In this document: positions 51,334 to 60,654 of the stretch, in pieces
How positions within the stretch are numbered: position 1 is the stretch's first letter
How the letters are laid out: every line of letters begins with the position of its first letter
DNA from: Geomonas silvestris
Lineage (GTDB): Bacteria > Desulfobacterota > Desulfuromonadia > Geobacterales > Geobacteraceae
DNA length: 64,000 bases
Direction: 5' to 3'
Assembly: GCF_014193515.1 (NCBI RefSeq)
Contig: NZ_BLXX01000001.1
Coordinates: forward strand, 1-64,000
Program-made: the position numbers and the translations under genes
The notes under the pieces: model-generated
Told to the model about the DNA's origin: nothing
What the model saw: only the letters and a program-made list of their open reading frames with translations
Database searches by the model: none

Positions 51334-52026
51334 CTATCTTCTGTGCAGGCCGCACTCTTTGTGTTCCGGGTTTTCCCACCACCAGCGTCCCGAACGGGCG
51401 TCCTCGCCGGGCTGCACCGCGCGGGTACAGGGGGCGCAACCGATGGAGCGGTAGCCTTCCTTAAGGAGTCGGTTCTGAGGCAGCCGGCGCTCCTTGGCGA
51501 AGGCGAGCAGCTGTTCCTCGGACCAGTCAAGCAGGGGGTTCAGCTTCAATATCCCGCCGTTTACCTGGTCGATCTCGATCGCCTTCAGATCGCCGCGGGT
51601 CACGCCGTGCTCCCGGCGCATGCCGGTCACCCACCCCTTGAGATCCTTCAGCGCACGCCCCAGGGGCTCCACCTTGCGGATGTGGCAGCACTCGTGGCGG
51701 TTTTCCAGGGACTCGCGAAACGAGAAGAGCCCCTTTTCCCGCTCGAGCTTTTCCACCGCCTCGTGGCGGGGAAAGTACCAGTCGATCTTGATCCGGTAGC
51801 GCTCGGTCAGGGCGTCGGCGACCTCGTAGGTTTCTTCGTTCAGCCTCCCGGTATCCAAGGCAAAGACACCGACGTCGAGTCCCAACTCCTTAACCAGTTC
51901 GATGATGGCGACGTCTTCCAGGGAGAAGGAGCAGGCGAGTTTTACGGGCCCGCCGGCTGCGGCCACGCCGGTTTTCAGAATATCCTGAGCCGAGGCGTTT
52001 GCGGGGACTACGGGGACTACGTTCAT
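51334..52026 (-). CDS. cysH: Adenylyl-sulfate (APS) reductase, thioredoxin-dependent
   Basis: A 230-aa protein from ATG 52026 (AAAGGAT upstream). The PP-loop is ACSFSLEDVAII. The paired cysteines ECCHIRKVEPL and CAPCTRAVQPGEDARSGRWWWE provide the four ligands of the [4Fe-4S] cluster that separates APS reductases from E. coli-type PAPS reductases. The catalytic cysteine is in ECGLH at the C-terminus. It reduces APS to sulfite. It is the first gene of cysH-cysD-cysN behind a sigma70-like promoter. Confidence 0.94.
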   Translation of the reverse strand: MNVVPVVPANASAQDILKTGVAAAGGPVKLACSFSLEDVAIIELVKELGLDVGVFALDTGRLNEETYEVADALTERYRIKIDWYFPRHEAVEKLEREKGLFSFRESLENRHECCHIRKVEPLGRALKDLKGWVTGMRREHGVTRGDLKAIEIDQVNGGILKLNPLLDWSEEQLLAFAKERRLPQNRLLKEGYRSIGCAPCTRAVQPGEDARSGRWWWENPEHKECGLHRR

Positions 52027-52087
52027 TGAGAGATCCTTTCGCGTGTTCACATGCGCACCTGGTGCGCCACTTGTTCTGGGACTGACG

Positions 52088-52119
52088 TATATAATAACTC
52101 AACCTGTTTAGTCAAGAAA
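52088..52119 (-). promoter_or_regulatory. Promoter of cysHDN with a possible Rrf2-type operator
   Basis: On the minus strand TTGACT (52115-52110) and TATATA (52093-52088) are 16 bases apart. The -35 lies inside CTTGACTAAAC-AGGTTGAGTTAT, a partial inverted repeat that resembles Rrf2/IscR-type operators. Control by sulfur or Fe-S status is inferred from that resemblance and from the genes it drives. Confidence 0.5.
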
Positions 52120-52533
52120 AATATCTCTTATTGTCACAGCATTTTGCTTGTATATATTTGAGCGAAGTAAACACAGCAGCTAACGTGGGTATTCAAATCT
52201 CCTGACAATCAGGGTAAACAGGCGAATCACGGGGCGCCTGAACCTCCATGGATCGGTGCTCGCCGCAGGTTCTTGAGTGCCGCAAGCGAGGTGGCCCTGC
52301 AGACTCTCCATGCGTTTCTGATGTCTTTTCGCTGTCGAGTAGCTGACCCGGATTGAGGTTGAGACACAGAAAGTCCATCCCGGCAGCGCGGAAATGGTCA
52401 AACAAAAACAGGGTGGATTTGTATGGTGCCGTGGTGGGATTTAAGGAGGGTAATCAAAAGCGTGAACGGATGGAGTAATTCCAGGAAGCGGGCCAGCTTC
52501 GATCCGGGCAACCTGCCTTGTCCCGAGGGAATT
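52120..52533. other. Intergenic region between cysH and the methyltransferase gene
   Basis: About 410 nt between two minus-strand genes. A 70-codon frame at 52193-52405 on the minus strand has no ribosome-binding site or recognisable motif. No terminator with a T run was found. Nothing else is visible. Confidence 0.5.
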
Positions 52534-53082
52534 TCAGTGGCCCATGACTTGATAGAGAACCGCAACCGAGTGGCGGCGGTAGTAGTGACAAACGTGCCGG
52601 AACCCGTAGGGCGCCAGGAGGTCGTTCAGTTCGCCATGGCTGTAGGTCTTGATGCAGTCGGAGCATCTGTGGCCGCCTGCGCAGGTGCCCTGGCAGCACT
52701 CCAGAGACTGGTTCCGGCAGCGCACCTCGACCAGCAAATACCCCTGGGGACGCAGGTTCAACACGATGTTCTTCAGATAGCTGCTCTTCTCGCTGCCGTC
52801 GGAGATGATGTTGAGCACGTAATTGGAGATGACCAGGTCGACGCCGAGCCTGCTGGCTCCCAACTCGTCGCAGTTCAAAACACCAGCCAGTTGTCTGCGC
52901 CCGGCCATCGCCATGATCCGCTCCACCTGCGCCGGGAGGTCGGCGGCGTACACCTCGAACCCCTCCTCGGCCAGATATCGTGCGTTGCGCAAGGTGCCGG
53001 CACCGTAGTCCAGCACCGAGTGCAACCGCTGTTTCCTGAAGAACCTCAAGTATTTCGTGATACTCACCGCTGCGCTTGCCAT
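52534..53082 (-). CDS. Class I SAM-dependent methyltransferase with a cysteine-rich insertion
   Basis: A 182-aa protein. The SAM-binding motif I is HSVLDYGAGTLRNARYLAE, motif II ends in VYAADLPAQ, and motif IV is VDLVISNYVLNII. A cysteine-rich segment, SLECCQGTCAGGHRCSDC, lies near residue 130 and could bind a metal ion. This is unusual for small class I methyltransferases. The substrate is unknown. The start at 53082 has a GAGGCAGCC upstream. No neighbours suggest a pathway. Confidence 0.75.
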   Translation of the reverse strand: MASAAVSITKYLRFFRKQRLHSVLDYGAGTLRNARYLAEEGFEVYAADLPAQVERIMAMAGRRQLAGVLNCDELGASRLGVDLVISNYVLNIISDGSEKSSYLKNIVLNLRPQGYLLVEVRCRNQSLECCQGTCAGGHRCSDCIKTYSHGELNDLLAPYGFRHVCHYYRRHSVAVLYQVMGH

Positions 53083-53183
53083 GGCTGCCTCTATCGGATA
53101 TCGCCGGGTTATTATGTGTTTTATTTAATGCTAACTCTTTTCTCCTGACGCTGTCGATAGCGGAACACCGTCCCGGCAGCGGG

Positions 53184-54191
53184 TCAGCAGCACCGCCGAC
53201 GGCTGCAGAGAAGCGCGGCGGCGGCCAATCCGCCTCCGATCAGTGCGGCGCCCCACCACTTGCGCTCCGCCATCCAGACCTCGCAGCTGGCGGGATGGGC
53301 GCTGGAGTCGAAGCTGCCATGGGCGCCAAAGGGGCCGGAGACGCTCTGCCAGAGGTTGTCGGGGCGGCCGGGATCCTCAGGTTCATCGGTCTGCTGGGAG
53401 GCATAGCCGGTCCGGGCGAGGTAATGGTCCAGCCAGCCGGCGATGAACTTGTTGCCCCACATGGCCTGTACCGTGGGAAACCCTACGTAGAGCTCGCGCC
53501 GGCGGTGCAGTGCCGCCCAGACGATGGCGTCTGCTGCGACCTCGGGCTGGAAAATGGGCGGCACCGGCTGCGGTTTCCTGGGGAGCCTCGACTTCACCCA
53601 GGCAAACTGCGGGGTGTTGAGCGCGGGGAGCTGTACCATGGTGAGGTGCACCTTGGAGCGGTCGTGGATCAGCTCGCAGCGCAGCGAATCGGTAAAGCCC
53701 CTCAGGGCGTGTTTGGCACCGCAGTATGCCGACTGGAGCGGAATGCTCCGCTCGGCCAGGGCCGACCCCACCTGGATGATCGTCCCGCGGTTACGCGGCA
53801 GCATCCGTTTCAGGGCGGCACAGGTGCCATACACGGCGCCGAGGTAGGTGACCTCGGTAACCCTCCGGTACTCCTCGTGTTGCATCTCTTTGACCGGAGA
53901 GAACACCGAGACCATGGCGTTGTTCACCCAGACCTCTATCGGGCCAAGCTCCGCCTCGACGCGCGCCGCGGCCGCCTCAACCTGCTCCGCATCCGCGACG
54001 TCCACCACGATCCCCAAAGCGCGCACCCCGGCCCCTTCGAGCCCGGCGCACGCCTGGTCCAGACGCTCCTGGTTGCGTGCCAGAAGGGCCACGCTCGCCC
54101 CCGCGCGGGCAAAGGCACGGGCGGTAGCCCGCCCTACCCCCGCCGACGCCCCCGTTACCACGACCACCTTCCCCTGCAGTCTCTCGCTCAT
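53184..54191 (-). CDS. Short-chain dehydrogenase/reductase with C-terminal membrane anchor
   Basis: A 335-aa SDR starting at ATG 54191. The cofactor loop is TGASAGVGRA, with a following RNQERL that suggests NADP(H). VNNAMVSVF, the Ser in QVGSALAER and the catalytic YCGAKHA complete the active site. A C-terminal extension of about 70 residues ends in a membrane helix (WWGAALIGGGLAAAALL). The substrate is unknown; such membrane-anchored SDRs often act on lipids or steroids. It starts 43 nt after the stop of the FAD oxidase gene and probably belongs to the same transcript. Confidence 0.82.
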   Translation of the reverse strand: MSERLQGKVVVVTGASAGVGRATARAFARAGASVALLARNQERLDQACAGLEGAGVRALGIVVDVADAEQVEAAAARVEAELGPIEVWVNNAMVSVFSPVKEMQHEEYRRVTEVTYLGAVYGTCAALKRMLPRNRGTIIQVGSALAERSIPLQSAYCGAKHALRGFTDSLRCELIHDRSKVHLTMVQLPALNTPQFAWVKSRLPRKPQPVPPIFQPEVAADAIVWAALHRRRELYVGFPTVQAMWGNKFIAGWLDHYLARTGYASQQTDEPEDPGRPDNLWQSVSGPFGAHGSFDSSAHPASCEVWMAERKWWGAALIGGGLAAAALLCSRRRCC

Positions 54192-54234
54192 GATCTCCCC
54201 CGCTGCGGGCGCCCTCCCCCGCCTGATGTAACGT

Positions 54235-57138
54235 TCACTTTCCGTCCCAGGCCAGCCGCACCAGTTCGGCACTGTGCAGCACCTGGCGGTTGGTCGCTTG
54301 GCCAATCTGCGTGCGGCAGCTGAAGCCGTCGGCGACCAGGTAGGTCTCCGGCTCAGCCTTGCGCACCGCCGGCAGGAGCGCCTCCTCGGCGATGTCCTGC
54401 GACATGCGGTACTTGTGCTTTTCGAACCCGAAGGAACCTGCCATGCCGCAGCACCCCGTCTGTGGCTCGGATACCTGGAGCCCCATTGTGGTGAGCAGCT
54501 TATGGGCACTCTCCCCTTTCAGGACCGCCTTTTGGTGACAGTGGCTTTGCAGGACAACATGACCCGAAAGCCTGGGCGGCTGGTGTCCCTCCCTCATGAG
54601 GAACTCGCTGAACAGGAAGCTGTGCTTGGTCACCCGCTCGCCATCCAGGTGATGCGGCATCAGGTTGGGAAGCTCCTCGCGGAACACCGCGACCTCACTC
54701 GGCTCCAAGTAGACGACCGGGACGCCGCGACGCACGAAGGGGCTCAAGAGGTCGACGCTCTTCGCGATCTGCTTTTTGGCGAAGTCGAGCATCCCGTAGT
54801 CGATGGGGGGACGCACGGCCGGTGGGCGCGGCGCCAGCACGGCCACCCGGTATCCCAGCCGCTGCAAGGACTCAAGTGCCGCATTAAGGGAGCCCGGATA
54901 AAAGCAGTCGTTAAAGACATCCGGGTACAGGACGACCGTCGGATCCTTCAGCTCGGCCGCCTGCCTGCCGGCAGCGGAGCGGGTGAACGGCTCGGCCGCG
55001 AAGCGGGGCATCTCGCGCTCTGCCGCGATCCCCCCCATGAGCTTCACCAGGTCGCGCACCCCCGGGGTCTGGAACAGGAAGTTGGCCAGACCCGGAAGCC
55101 GCGAGCCGAGGTTCCCCCATATGCCGAAGAGCCCCATGGAGTAGGCCGGCAGCGGGCGCAGGCGCCCCTCGTAGTAGTGGGACAGGAACTCGGCCTTGTA
55201 GGTCGCCATGTCCACGTTCACCGGGCACTCCTTCTTGCACCCCTTGCAGGAGAGGCAGTACTCCAGGGCCTCCAGCACCTCCTTGCTGCGCCAGCGGTCC
55301 GTCAGGAAGTCGCCGCGAAACATCTCGAAGATAAGCCGCGCCCGCCCGCGGGTGCTGTGCTTTTCCTCGCGGCTGGCCAGAAAGCTCGGGCACATGAAGG
55401 CGTCGTGGGTGCGCCGGCAGGTCCCCACCCCGACGCAGCGCAAGGAGGCCGCGGTGAAGCTTCCGGCATCGCCGGGGAAGTGGAAGTGGGTTTTTTCGGC
55501 CTGCCACGGGTTGTACTCGGTCCCCAGGCGCAGGTTCTGGTCCGGCAGGTAGGGATCGATCACCTTGCCCGGGTTCATCTTCCACTCCGGGTCCCACAGC
55601 GATTTGAACTCGCGCATGGCCTGCATCAGCTCGTCGCCGTACATCTTGTCCAGGAAGATCGCTTTGGATTGCCCGTCGCCGTGCTCCGCCGAGAAGGAGC
55701 CGCCGTAGCGCACCACCAGGTCCGAAGCCTGGTCGAGGAACCGGTTGAAGTTGTCGATCCCCTCCCGGGTCACCAGGTCGAAGGTGATGCGGCAATGGAT
55801 GCAGCCGTCCCCGAAGTGGCCGTAGAGGGCGGCGGTCAGACCGTGGGCCTCGAGCAGGTGCTTGAACTCGCGCAGGTAGCCGCCCAGTTTCTCCGGAGCA
55901 ACCGCGGCGTCCTCCCACCCCGGCCAACTCAGCGGGAGACCGGGGACGTTGGCCGTGGCGCCCAGCCCCTGCTCGCGCAGTTCCCAGATCTGCTTCTCCT
56001 CGTCCGGACTGTCGTAGAGCTTCATCGAGGGGGGATCCGGGAGCTTGCGCAACGCCTCCATGGCCCGCCGGGCCACCAGGTCGGACTCCTGGCGGTCCTT
56101 GCCGCCGAACTCGGCGATGAGCCAACCGTGGCCGGCGGGAAGCAGGCTCAAGTCCTCGAGGTGCAGCGACTTGGTCCTTATGAAGTTGACCAGGAGCGCG
56201 TCGATCCCTTCCAGGGCGACCGGCTTGAACTTGAGGACGTCCATGACGTGGTCCGCCGCGCTAAAGACGTCCGGGTAGCCGAGCAAGAGGACGCTGCGCC
56301 CCGGCGGGCTGTACACCAGGCGCAGCTTGGCCTCCAGGATGGTCACGCAGGTGGACTCGGTGCCGACCAGAGCGGCGGCGACGTTGAAGGCGTTCTCCGG
56401 CAGAAGTTCGTCCAGGTTGTACCCCGAGACCCGGCGCGGGATGCGTGGGTAGCGGGAGCGGACCAGGTCGGCGTAGCGGTCGCGGATCTGGCGCAGCCCC
56501 TGGTAGATCTCGCCGCGCCGCCCCCCCGCCTTGACGATCGCCTCCAGTTCGTCCTCGGAGGTGCGCCCCACGGTCATCCGGACGCCGTCGTAGGTGACCA
56601 CCTCGAGTTCCAGCACGTTGTCGACGGTCCGGCCGGCCATGACCGAGTGCGCGCCGCAGGAGTTGTTGCCGAGCATACCGCCGAGGGTGTTGTGGTTGTG
56701 GGTGGCGGGATCGGGGCCGAAGGTGAGCTCGTGCTCTTCGGCCTGGTTGCGCAGGTCGTCGAGGATGGTGCCCGGCTCCACCCGGGCGAACTTCTGCTGC
56801 GGGTCGATTTCGAGTACCCGGTTCAGGTATTTCGAGTGGTCGATAAGCACCGCGGCGTTGCAGGTCTGGCCGCACAGCCCGGTGCCCCCCCCGCGGGAAA
56901 CCACCAGGGCTCCGTGGCGCCTACAGATCTCCAGGGTCTTGACCACCGCCTCCTTGCTGCGCGGGAGCACCACGCCGACCGGGATCTGGCGGTAGTTGGA
57001 GGCGTCGGTGGCGTAGAGCGCCCGGCTCCCGGCATCAAAGCGGACCTCGCCGTCGACCGCCCGGCGCAGCTCCGCCTCGAGGGCGCCCGGGTTCAGCTTC
57101 TCCTGTACAAACTTCCGTTGTTCCGGGTGGTTCGACAT
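54235..57138 (-). CDS. FAD-linked oxidase with Fe-S and CCG domains (D-2-hydroxyacid dehydrogenase type)
   Basis: A 967-aa fusion. The N-terminal FAD-binding domain has RGGGTGLCGQT and GNNSCGAHSVMAGRTVDNV; the oxidase domain follows to about residue 560 with EHGDGQSK. Next come two 4Fe-4S motifs (CVGVGTCRR, CLSCKGCKKECP) and two cysteine-rich CCG-type domains with HCHQKA and GCCGMAGSFGFE. This is the YdiJ/GlcD-GlcF-like layout that oxidises D-lactate, D-2-hydroxyglutarate or glycolate and passes electrons to quinones. The gene starts 2 nt after the enolase-superfamily gene stop, and an SDR gene follows. Confidence 0.9.
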   Translation of the reverse strand: MSNHPEQRKFVQEKLNPGALEAELRRAVDGEVRFDAGSRALYATDASNYRQIPVGVVLPRSKEAVVKTLEICRRHGALVVSRGGGTGLCGQTCNAAVLIDHSKYLNRVLEIDPQQKFARVEPGTILDDLRNQAEEHELTFGPDPATHNHNTLGGMLGNNSCGAHSVMAGRTVDNVLELEVVTYDGVRMTVGRTSEDELEAIVKAGGRRGEIYQGLRQIRDRYADLVRSRYPRIPRRVSGYNLDELLPENAFNVAAALVGTESTCVTILEAKLRLVYSPPGRSVLLLGYPDVFSAADHVMDVLKFKPVALEGIDALLVNFIRTKSLHLEDLSLLPAGHGWLIAEFGGKDRQESDLVARRAMEALRKLPDPPSMKLYDSPDEEKQIWELREQGLGATANVPGLPLSWPGWEDAAVAPEKLGGYLREFKHLLEAHGLTAALYGHFGDGCIHCRITFDLVTREGIDNFNRFLDQASDLVVRYGGSFSAEHGDGQSKAIFLDKMYGDELMQAMREFKSLWDPEWKMNPGKVIDPYLPDQNLRLGTEYNPWQAEKTHFHFPGDAGSFTAASLRCVGVGTCRRTHDAFMCPSFLASREEKHSTRGRARLIFEMFRGDFLTDRWRSKEVLEALEYCLSCKGCKKECPVNVDMATYKAEFLSHYYEGRLRPLPAYSMGLFGIWGNLGSRLPGLANFLFQTPGVRDLVKLMGGIAAEREMPRFAAEPFTRSAAGRQAAELKDPTVVLYPDVFNDCFYPGSLNAALESLQRLGYRVAVLAPRPPAVRPPIDYGMLDFAKKQIAKSVDLLSPFVRRGVPVVYLEPSEVAVFREELPNLMPHHLDGERVTKHSFLFSEFLMREGHQPPRLSGHVVLQSHCHQKAVLKGESAHKLLTTMGLQVSEPQTGCCGMAGSFGFEKHKYRMSQDIAEEALLPAVRKAEPETYLVADGFSCRTQIGQATNRQVLHSAELVRLAWDGK

Positions 57139-57140
57139 GG

Positions 57141-58250
57141 TTACCTCCAGCAGAAGTTCTCGGTTTGGTAGCGGCGGGCAACCTCTTCGCGCAGGGAGAG
57201 CCCCAGCCCCGGGCGGCCCCGGTCCGGGGCGAGTTCGCCGCCTACCGGTTCGCGGGTCCCTTCAAACAGGTGCTGCTCGATCCTGACGTGGTCGTGAAAG
57301 TATTCGAGGTGCCGCGCGGATTCGACCGCACAGCAAAGGGGAAGGTGCAGCGAGGGTGCGCAGTGCGAAGAGAGCGGCAGCCGGTAAGCCGCACAGAGGG
57401 CCGCCACCTGGAGGAAACCGGTGATGCCGCAGCGGGTGGCATCGGCCTGGACCACGTCGACGGAACCGGCCTGCAACAACCGGTGGTAGTAGTCCAGCTC
57501 GAAGCCGTACTCGCCGGAGACGACCTCCATCGCAGCGGGGACCCGCTCGCGCAATAGGCACAGGCCGGCGAAATCCTGGTGCGGAACCGGCTCCTCGAAC
57601 CAGCTGACGCCGAGTACGGCGTAACGCTCGGCGAGCCCCAGCGCCTGTTTCACCGAATAGCCGCCGTTGGCGTCCACGTAGAGTTCGGTCCGCCCGCCGA
57701 TCGCCTGGCGCGCCTGGGCCACCCGCTCCGGGTCCGCCCCGGGGTCCCGCCCCACCTTCATCTTCACCCGCGGGATCCCCTGCCCCGCCCAGCCTCCCAG
57801 TTGGCGCTGCAGTTCGTCGATGCTGTACGAGGTGAAACCTCCGCTACCGTAGATCGGAATCGCAGCGCGCGCCGCACCGAGCAGGTCGAGAAGCGACACG
57901 CCCAAAAGCTTCGCCTTCAGGTCCCAAAGGGCCGTATCGAGCGCGGAGACGGCCAGCATGCCGATGCCCGAGGCGCCCAGGTTGCGCAGCGCCGCGACCA
58001 GCAGCTTCCAGCAGGCGGATGTATCGAAGGGGCTCATCCCCTCCAGCACCGGCGCGAGGCTCAGGCAAATAAGGGCTCCCGCCGCCGGAGTAGCATAGCT
58101 GTAGCCGATCCCCCGCTCGCCTGCGGAGAGGATCTGCACCACGACCAGCGTGGTCGCCTCCCAGCGAAAGGTGCCGTCGGACTCAGGCGCCTCGGCAGGG
58201 ATCCGGAAGACCCGGACTTCCACCCGTTCAACCGTTACGTGAGGTTTCAT
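57141..58250 (-). CDS. Enolase-superfamily (mandelate racemase-like) enzyme
   Basis: A 369-aa protein from ATG 58250 with AAGGTG upstream. The general base lysines are in PRVKMKVGRD (KxK), metal ligands in LYVDANGGYS (Asp), SWFEEPVP (Glu) and EVVSGEYGF (Glu), and DVVQADATRCGGIT with SSHCAPSLH gives the His region. The full set is of the mandelate racemase/sugar acid dehydratase subgroup. It probably dehydrates or racemises a hydroxy- or sugar acid, whose product may be oxidised by the adjacent FAD enzyme. That link is inferred from the 2-nt spacing. Confidence 0.85.
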   Translation of the reverse strand: MKPHVTVERVEVRVFRIPAEAPESDGTFRWEATTLVVVQILSAGERGIGYSYATPAAGALICLSLAPVLEGMSPFDTSACWKLLVAALRNLGASGIGMLAVSALDTALWDLKAKLLGVSLLDLLGAARAAIPIYGSGGFTSYSIDELQRQLGGWAGQGIPRVKMKVGRDPGADPERVAQARQAIGGRTELYVDANGGYSVKQALGLAERYAVLGVSWFEEPVPHQDFAGLCLLRERVPAAMEVVSGEYGFELDYYHRLLQAGSVDVVQADATRCGITGFLQVAALCAAYRLPLSSHCAPSLHLPLCCAVESARHLEYFHDHVRIEQHLFEGTREPVGGELAPDRGRPGLGLSLREEVARRYQTENFCWR

Positions 58251-58524
58251 CTCGCAACACCTTTTAACCCTGACGTGCTCGGCAACCGCCCACTGCCCGG
58301 CCGCCTCGGCAGCCAACCGTCCTGCAAGGAGAACGACGGGGCGGCAGCAGAGGGAACATGCACAGACTATAATTGGTAATTTTTAACCGTTAACAGTCTA
58401 GGTGGAGAGAATGGGTTGTCAACATCCCGAGACGGCAAGAGTGCACAGGGAGGTCGCGAGTGAGGGAGGGTTGTCCTGCAAAGAGGCGGGAGGGTGAACC
58501 GCCGGCGGATACCGGCGGCCCCGG

Positions 58525-60654
58525 CTAAAAACGGTAGGTGGCGCGGACCCCGGCGCTGATCCCTTCCTGAGGGATCCCGCTTACCGGGAGGTTCTCGTTG
58601 CCGCCGGGCTGCTGGTAGGCGGTATCGAAGAGGTTGCGTATCGACAGCGACAGGTCGAGCCCTTTTACAGCCAGGTCCTTGACCAGGAGGCTCAGGTTGG
58701 CGAGCAGGTAGGGAGCCACGCTGGCGCCGGGGGTGAGCGTCCCAATCCGTGAGGTGTACTGGAGTTCGCCGGAGAGTACCACCCTGCGGGCCAAGAACTC
58801 GCGCGAGAGGTGCAGCTTCGCGAGGTGGTGCGGCGAGTTGGGCGGATGCGTGGTGCTCCCCTCGAACAGCAGGGAGTTCTGGTAGGTGTAGCCAAGCCCG
58901 CCGGACCAGTCCTCGTAGCGGCCGGAGATCTCGGTCTCGACGCCGCGGCTGCGCATGGTGCCGGCGTTTCTCAGCCGGAAGAAGCCGTCCGCATCGACGT
59001 AGGTAGTGATGAGCCCCTGGTACTCGTACTGGAACCCGGTGACGGTGGCCCGCCAGGGGCCCTCAAGCTGCAGGTCGGCAACCAGTTCGTGGCTGTACAT
59101 CACCTCTTCGCGCAGATCCGGGTTGGCGCGGTACGGCTCGGCGGAATAGTAGTGCTCGTAGGCATTGGGAGCCCGGAAGGACCTCCCGAAGAGGTACTTG
59201 AGGGCCAGTTCGGAAGTCGGCAGCCAGACCACTGCAGCCTTGGGACTCAGCGAATCGAGTCCCCGGCTCAAGCGGTCGTAGCGCAGGCTCCCGGTCAAGA
59301 TCAGGGGCTGGAAGGGACGGTACTCGTCCTGGACGAACAGACCGACCTCGTCCACGGTCCGGTCGTCCCGGAACCCGCCGGAGTCACCCTGTTCGACGCG
59401 CAGCCCGCGCCGGTAGTCGATTCCCGCCGCGAGGATGTGGTTCGCCGGGAGCACCAGGTTCCCCACCACCTCGGCTCCCAGGGTCGTCGAATGGGAATGG
59501 TCGTAGCTGACCATGACGGGCCGATAGGAATAGCTGCCGGAGTAGTTGTAGCCATTCAGGTAGGCGCGCAGCTTGAGCGCTCCCGCCGGGGATTCCACGG
59601 CATGGTAGGAGATATCGCCGAAAAAACGCTCATCCTCGGTGCGCGAGATGATGTCGTTGAAGGTGGTGCCCCAGGCGCCGGTGGGGATCCCCTTCAGGTT
59701 GCGCAGGTAACCGCCCAGCAGGGAGAACTTCGCGTTGTTGTACTTCAAAAAGGCGCTGCCGCCGCGGGCGAAGTCGGCGTTGCGCGCCACGCCGTTGTTG
59801 GTGGTCGGGGTGTCGAAGGCGGGGAGGTAGAGATCGCTCCCCGGCGCGTCGTAGTAGGATCCGGAAACCAGGAGCCCCCCGCCCCCCTGGGAGACCGGCC
59901 CCCCCACGGTGGCCCGTGCTGAGAAGGCACCGGTGCTGTCGCCGGCAAGCTCGGTCTCGGTTTTCTGGACGCCAGGCGGGATCCGCGTGATCACGTTGAT
60001 GACCAGCAAGAAGGCGTTGTTGCCGTAGATCGCCTGGCTGGGGCCGCGCACGATTTCGACCCGCTCCACGAGGCGCAAGTCCAGCGGAAAATCGAAACCG
60101 ATGGGTGCCTGGTGGTAGACCTCGTCGTTCAGGCGCACCCCGTCGATCATGATGAGCACCCGGGTGTTGTAGTCGCTGGGAACGCTGAAGCCGCGGTAGC
60201 CGAGGTAGCGGTAGTTGCGGTCGTCGGTGACGTAGAGCCCGGCCACCCCCTTCAGGAGGTCGGAAAGGAGCCGGTAATCGTGGCGCCGGATCTCCTCGGC
60301 GTCCACCACCGTGACCTGTGCCGGAGCCTCGTGAGCATCCTGCTCGTAGCGCGACACGCCGTACACCTTGAGCACCTTGATCTTGAGCAGTTCGTCCAGT
60401 CCCAGTTCGCTCAGTTCGTCGACCACACCTTCGTAGGCAAAGGCGTTGGGTGCGCTAAGCAGCAGCAGAACCAGCGCGCCGCAGAAAAGGGTTCCCACCG
60501 TCCGGCACCATTGCGAGGCGAGGTACCCCGAACGGGTAAGAGGTCGGCTCCCCACCGCAGCGGCACAGGCGGCGCGCTTACCTCCCCGTGCAGCGTCCTC
60601 AAGCGGCAGCGCCGGTTGGGAAGCAGAGATTGCTGAGAGATTACTGGTGACCAT
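58525..60654 (-). CDS. TonB-dependent outer-membrane receptor paired with YfiR
   Basis: A 709-aa protein with AAGGAAAG upstream of ATG 60654. A long N-terminal extension precedes a signal sequence ending LLSAPNAFAYEG. The plug has APAQVTVVDAEEIRRHDYRLL, YRGFSVPSDYNTRVLIMIDG and VERVEIVRGPSQAIYGNNAF, and the barrel ends in RATYRF. The substrate is unknown. The gene overlaps the upstream yfiR-like gene by 14 nt; this pairing of a YfiR-type periplasmic protein and a receptor recurs at 61548-62566 in decayed form. Confidence 0.88.
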   Translation of the reverse strand: MVTSNLSAISASQPALPLEDAARGGKRAACAAAVGSRPLTRSGYLASQWCRTVGTLFCGALVLLLLSAPNAFAYEGVVDELSELGLDELLKIKVLKVYGVSRYEQDAHEAPAQVTVVDAEEIRRHDYRLLSDLLKGVAGLYVTDDRNYRYLGYRGFSVPSDYNTRVLIMIDGVRLNDEVYHQAPIGFDFPLDLRLVERVEIVRGPSQAIYGNNAFLLVINVITRIPPGVQKTETELAGDSTGAFSARATVGGPVSQGGGGLLVSGSYYDAPGSDLYLPAFDTPTTNNGVARNADFARGGSAFLKYNNAKFSLLGGYLRNLKGIPTGAWGTTFNDIISRTEDERFFGDISYHAVESPAGALKLRAYLNGYNYSGSYSYRPVMVSYDHSHSTTLGAEVVGNLVLPANHILAAGIDYRRGLRVEQGDSGGFRDDRTVDEVGLFVQDEYRPFQPLILTGSLRYDRLSRGLDSLSPKAAVVWLPTSELALKYLFGRSFRAPNAYEHYYSAEPYRANPDLREEVMYSHELVADLQLEGPWRATVTGFQYEYQGLITTYVDADGFFRLRNAGTMRSRGVETEISGRYEDWSGGLGYTYQNSLLFEGSTTHPPNSPHHLAKLHLSREFLARRVVLSGELQYTSRIGTLTPGASVAPYLLANLSLLVKDLAVKGLDLSLSIRNLFDTAYQQPGGNENLPVSGIPQEGISAGVRATYRF

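Noticed and set aside
52193-52405. A 70-codon minus-strand frame upstream of the methyltransferase
   Set aside because: No ribosome-binding site, no motif and no coding-like composition.
54274-57171. A 965-codon plus-strand frame opposite the FAD oxidase
   Set aside because: It is antisense to a gene with clear domains and has the composition of a shadow frame.
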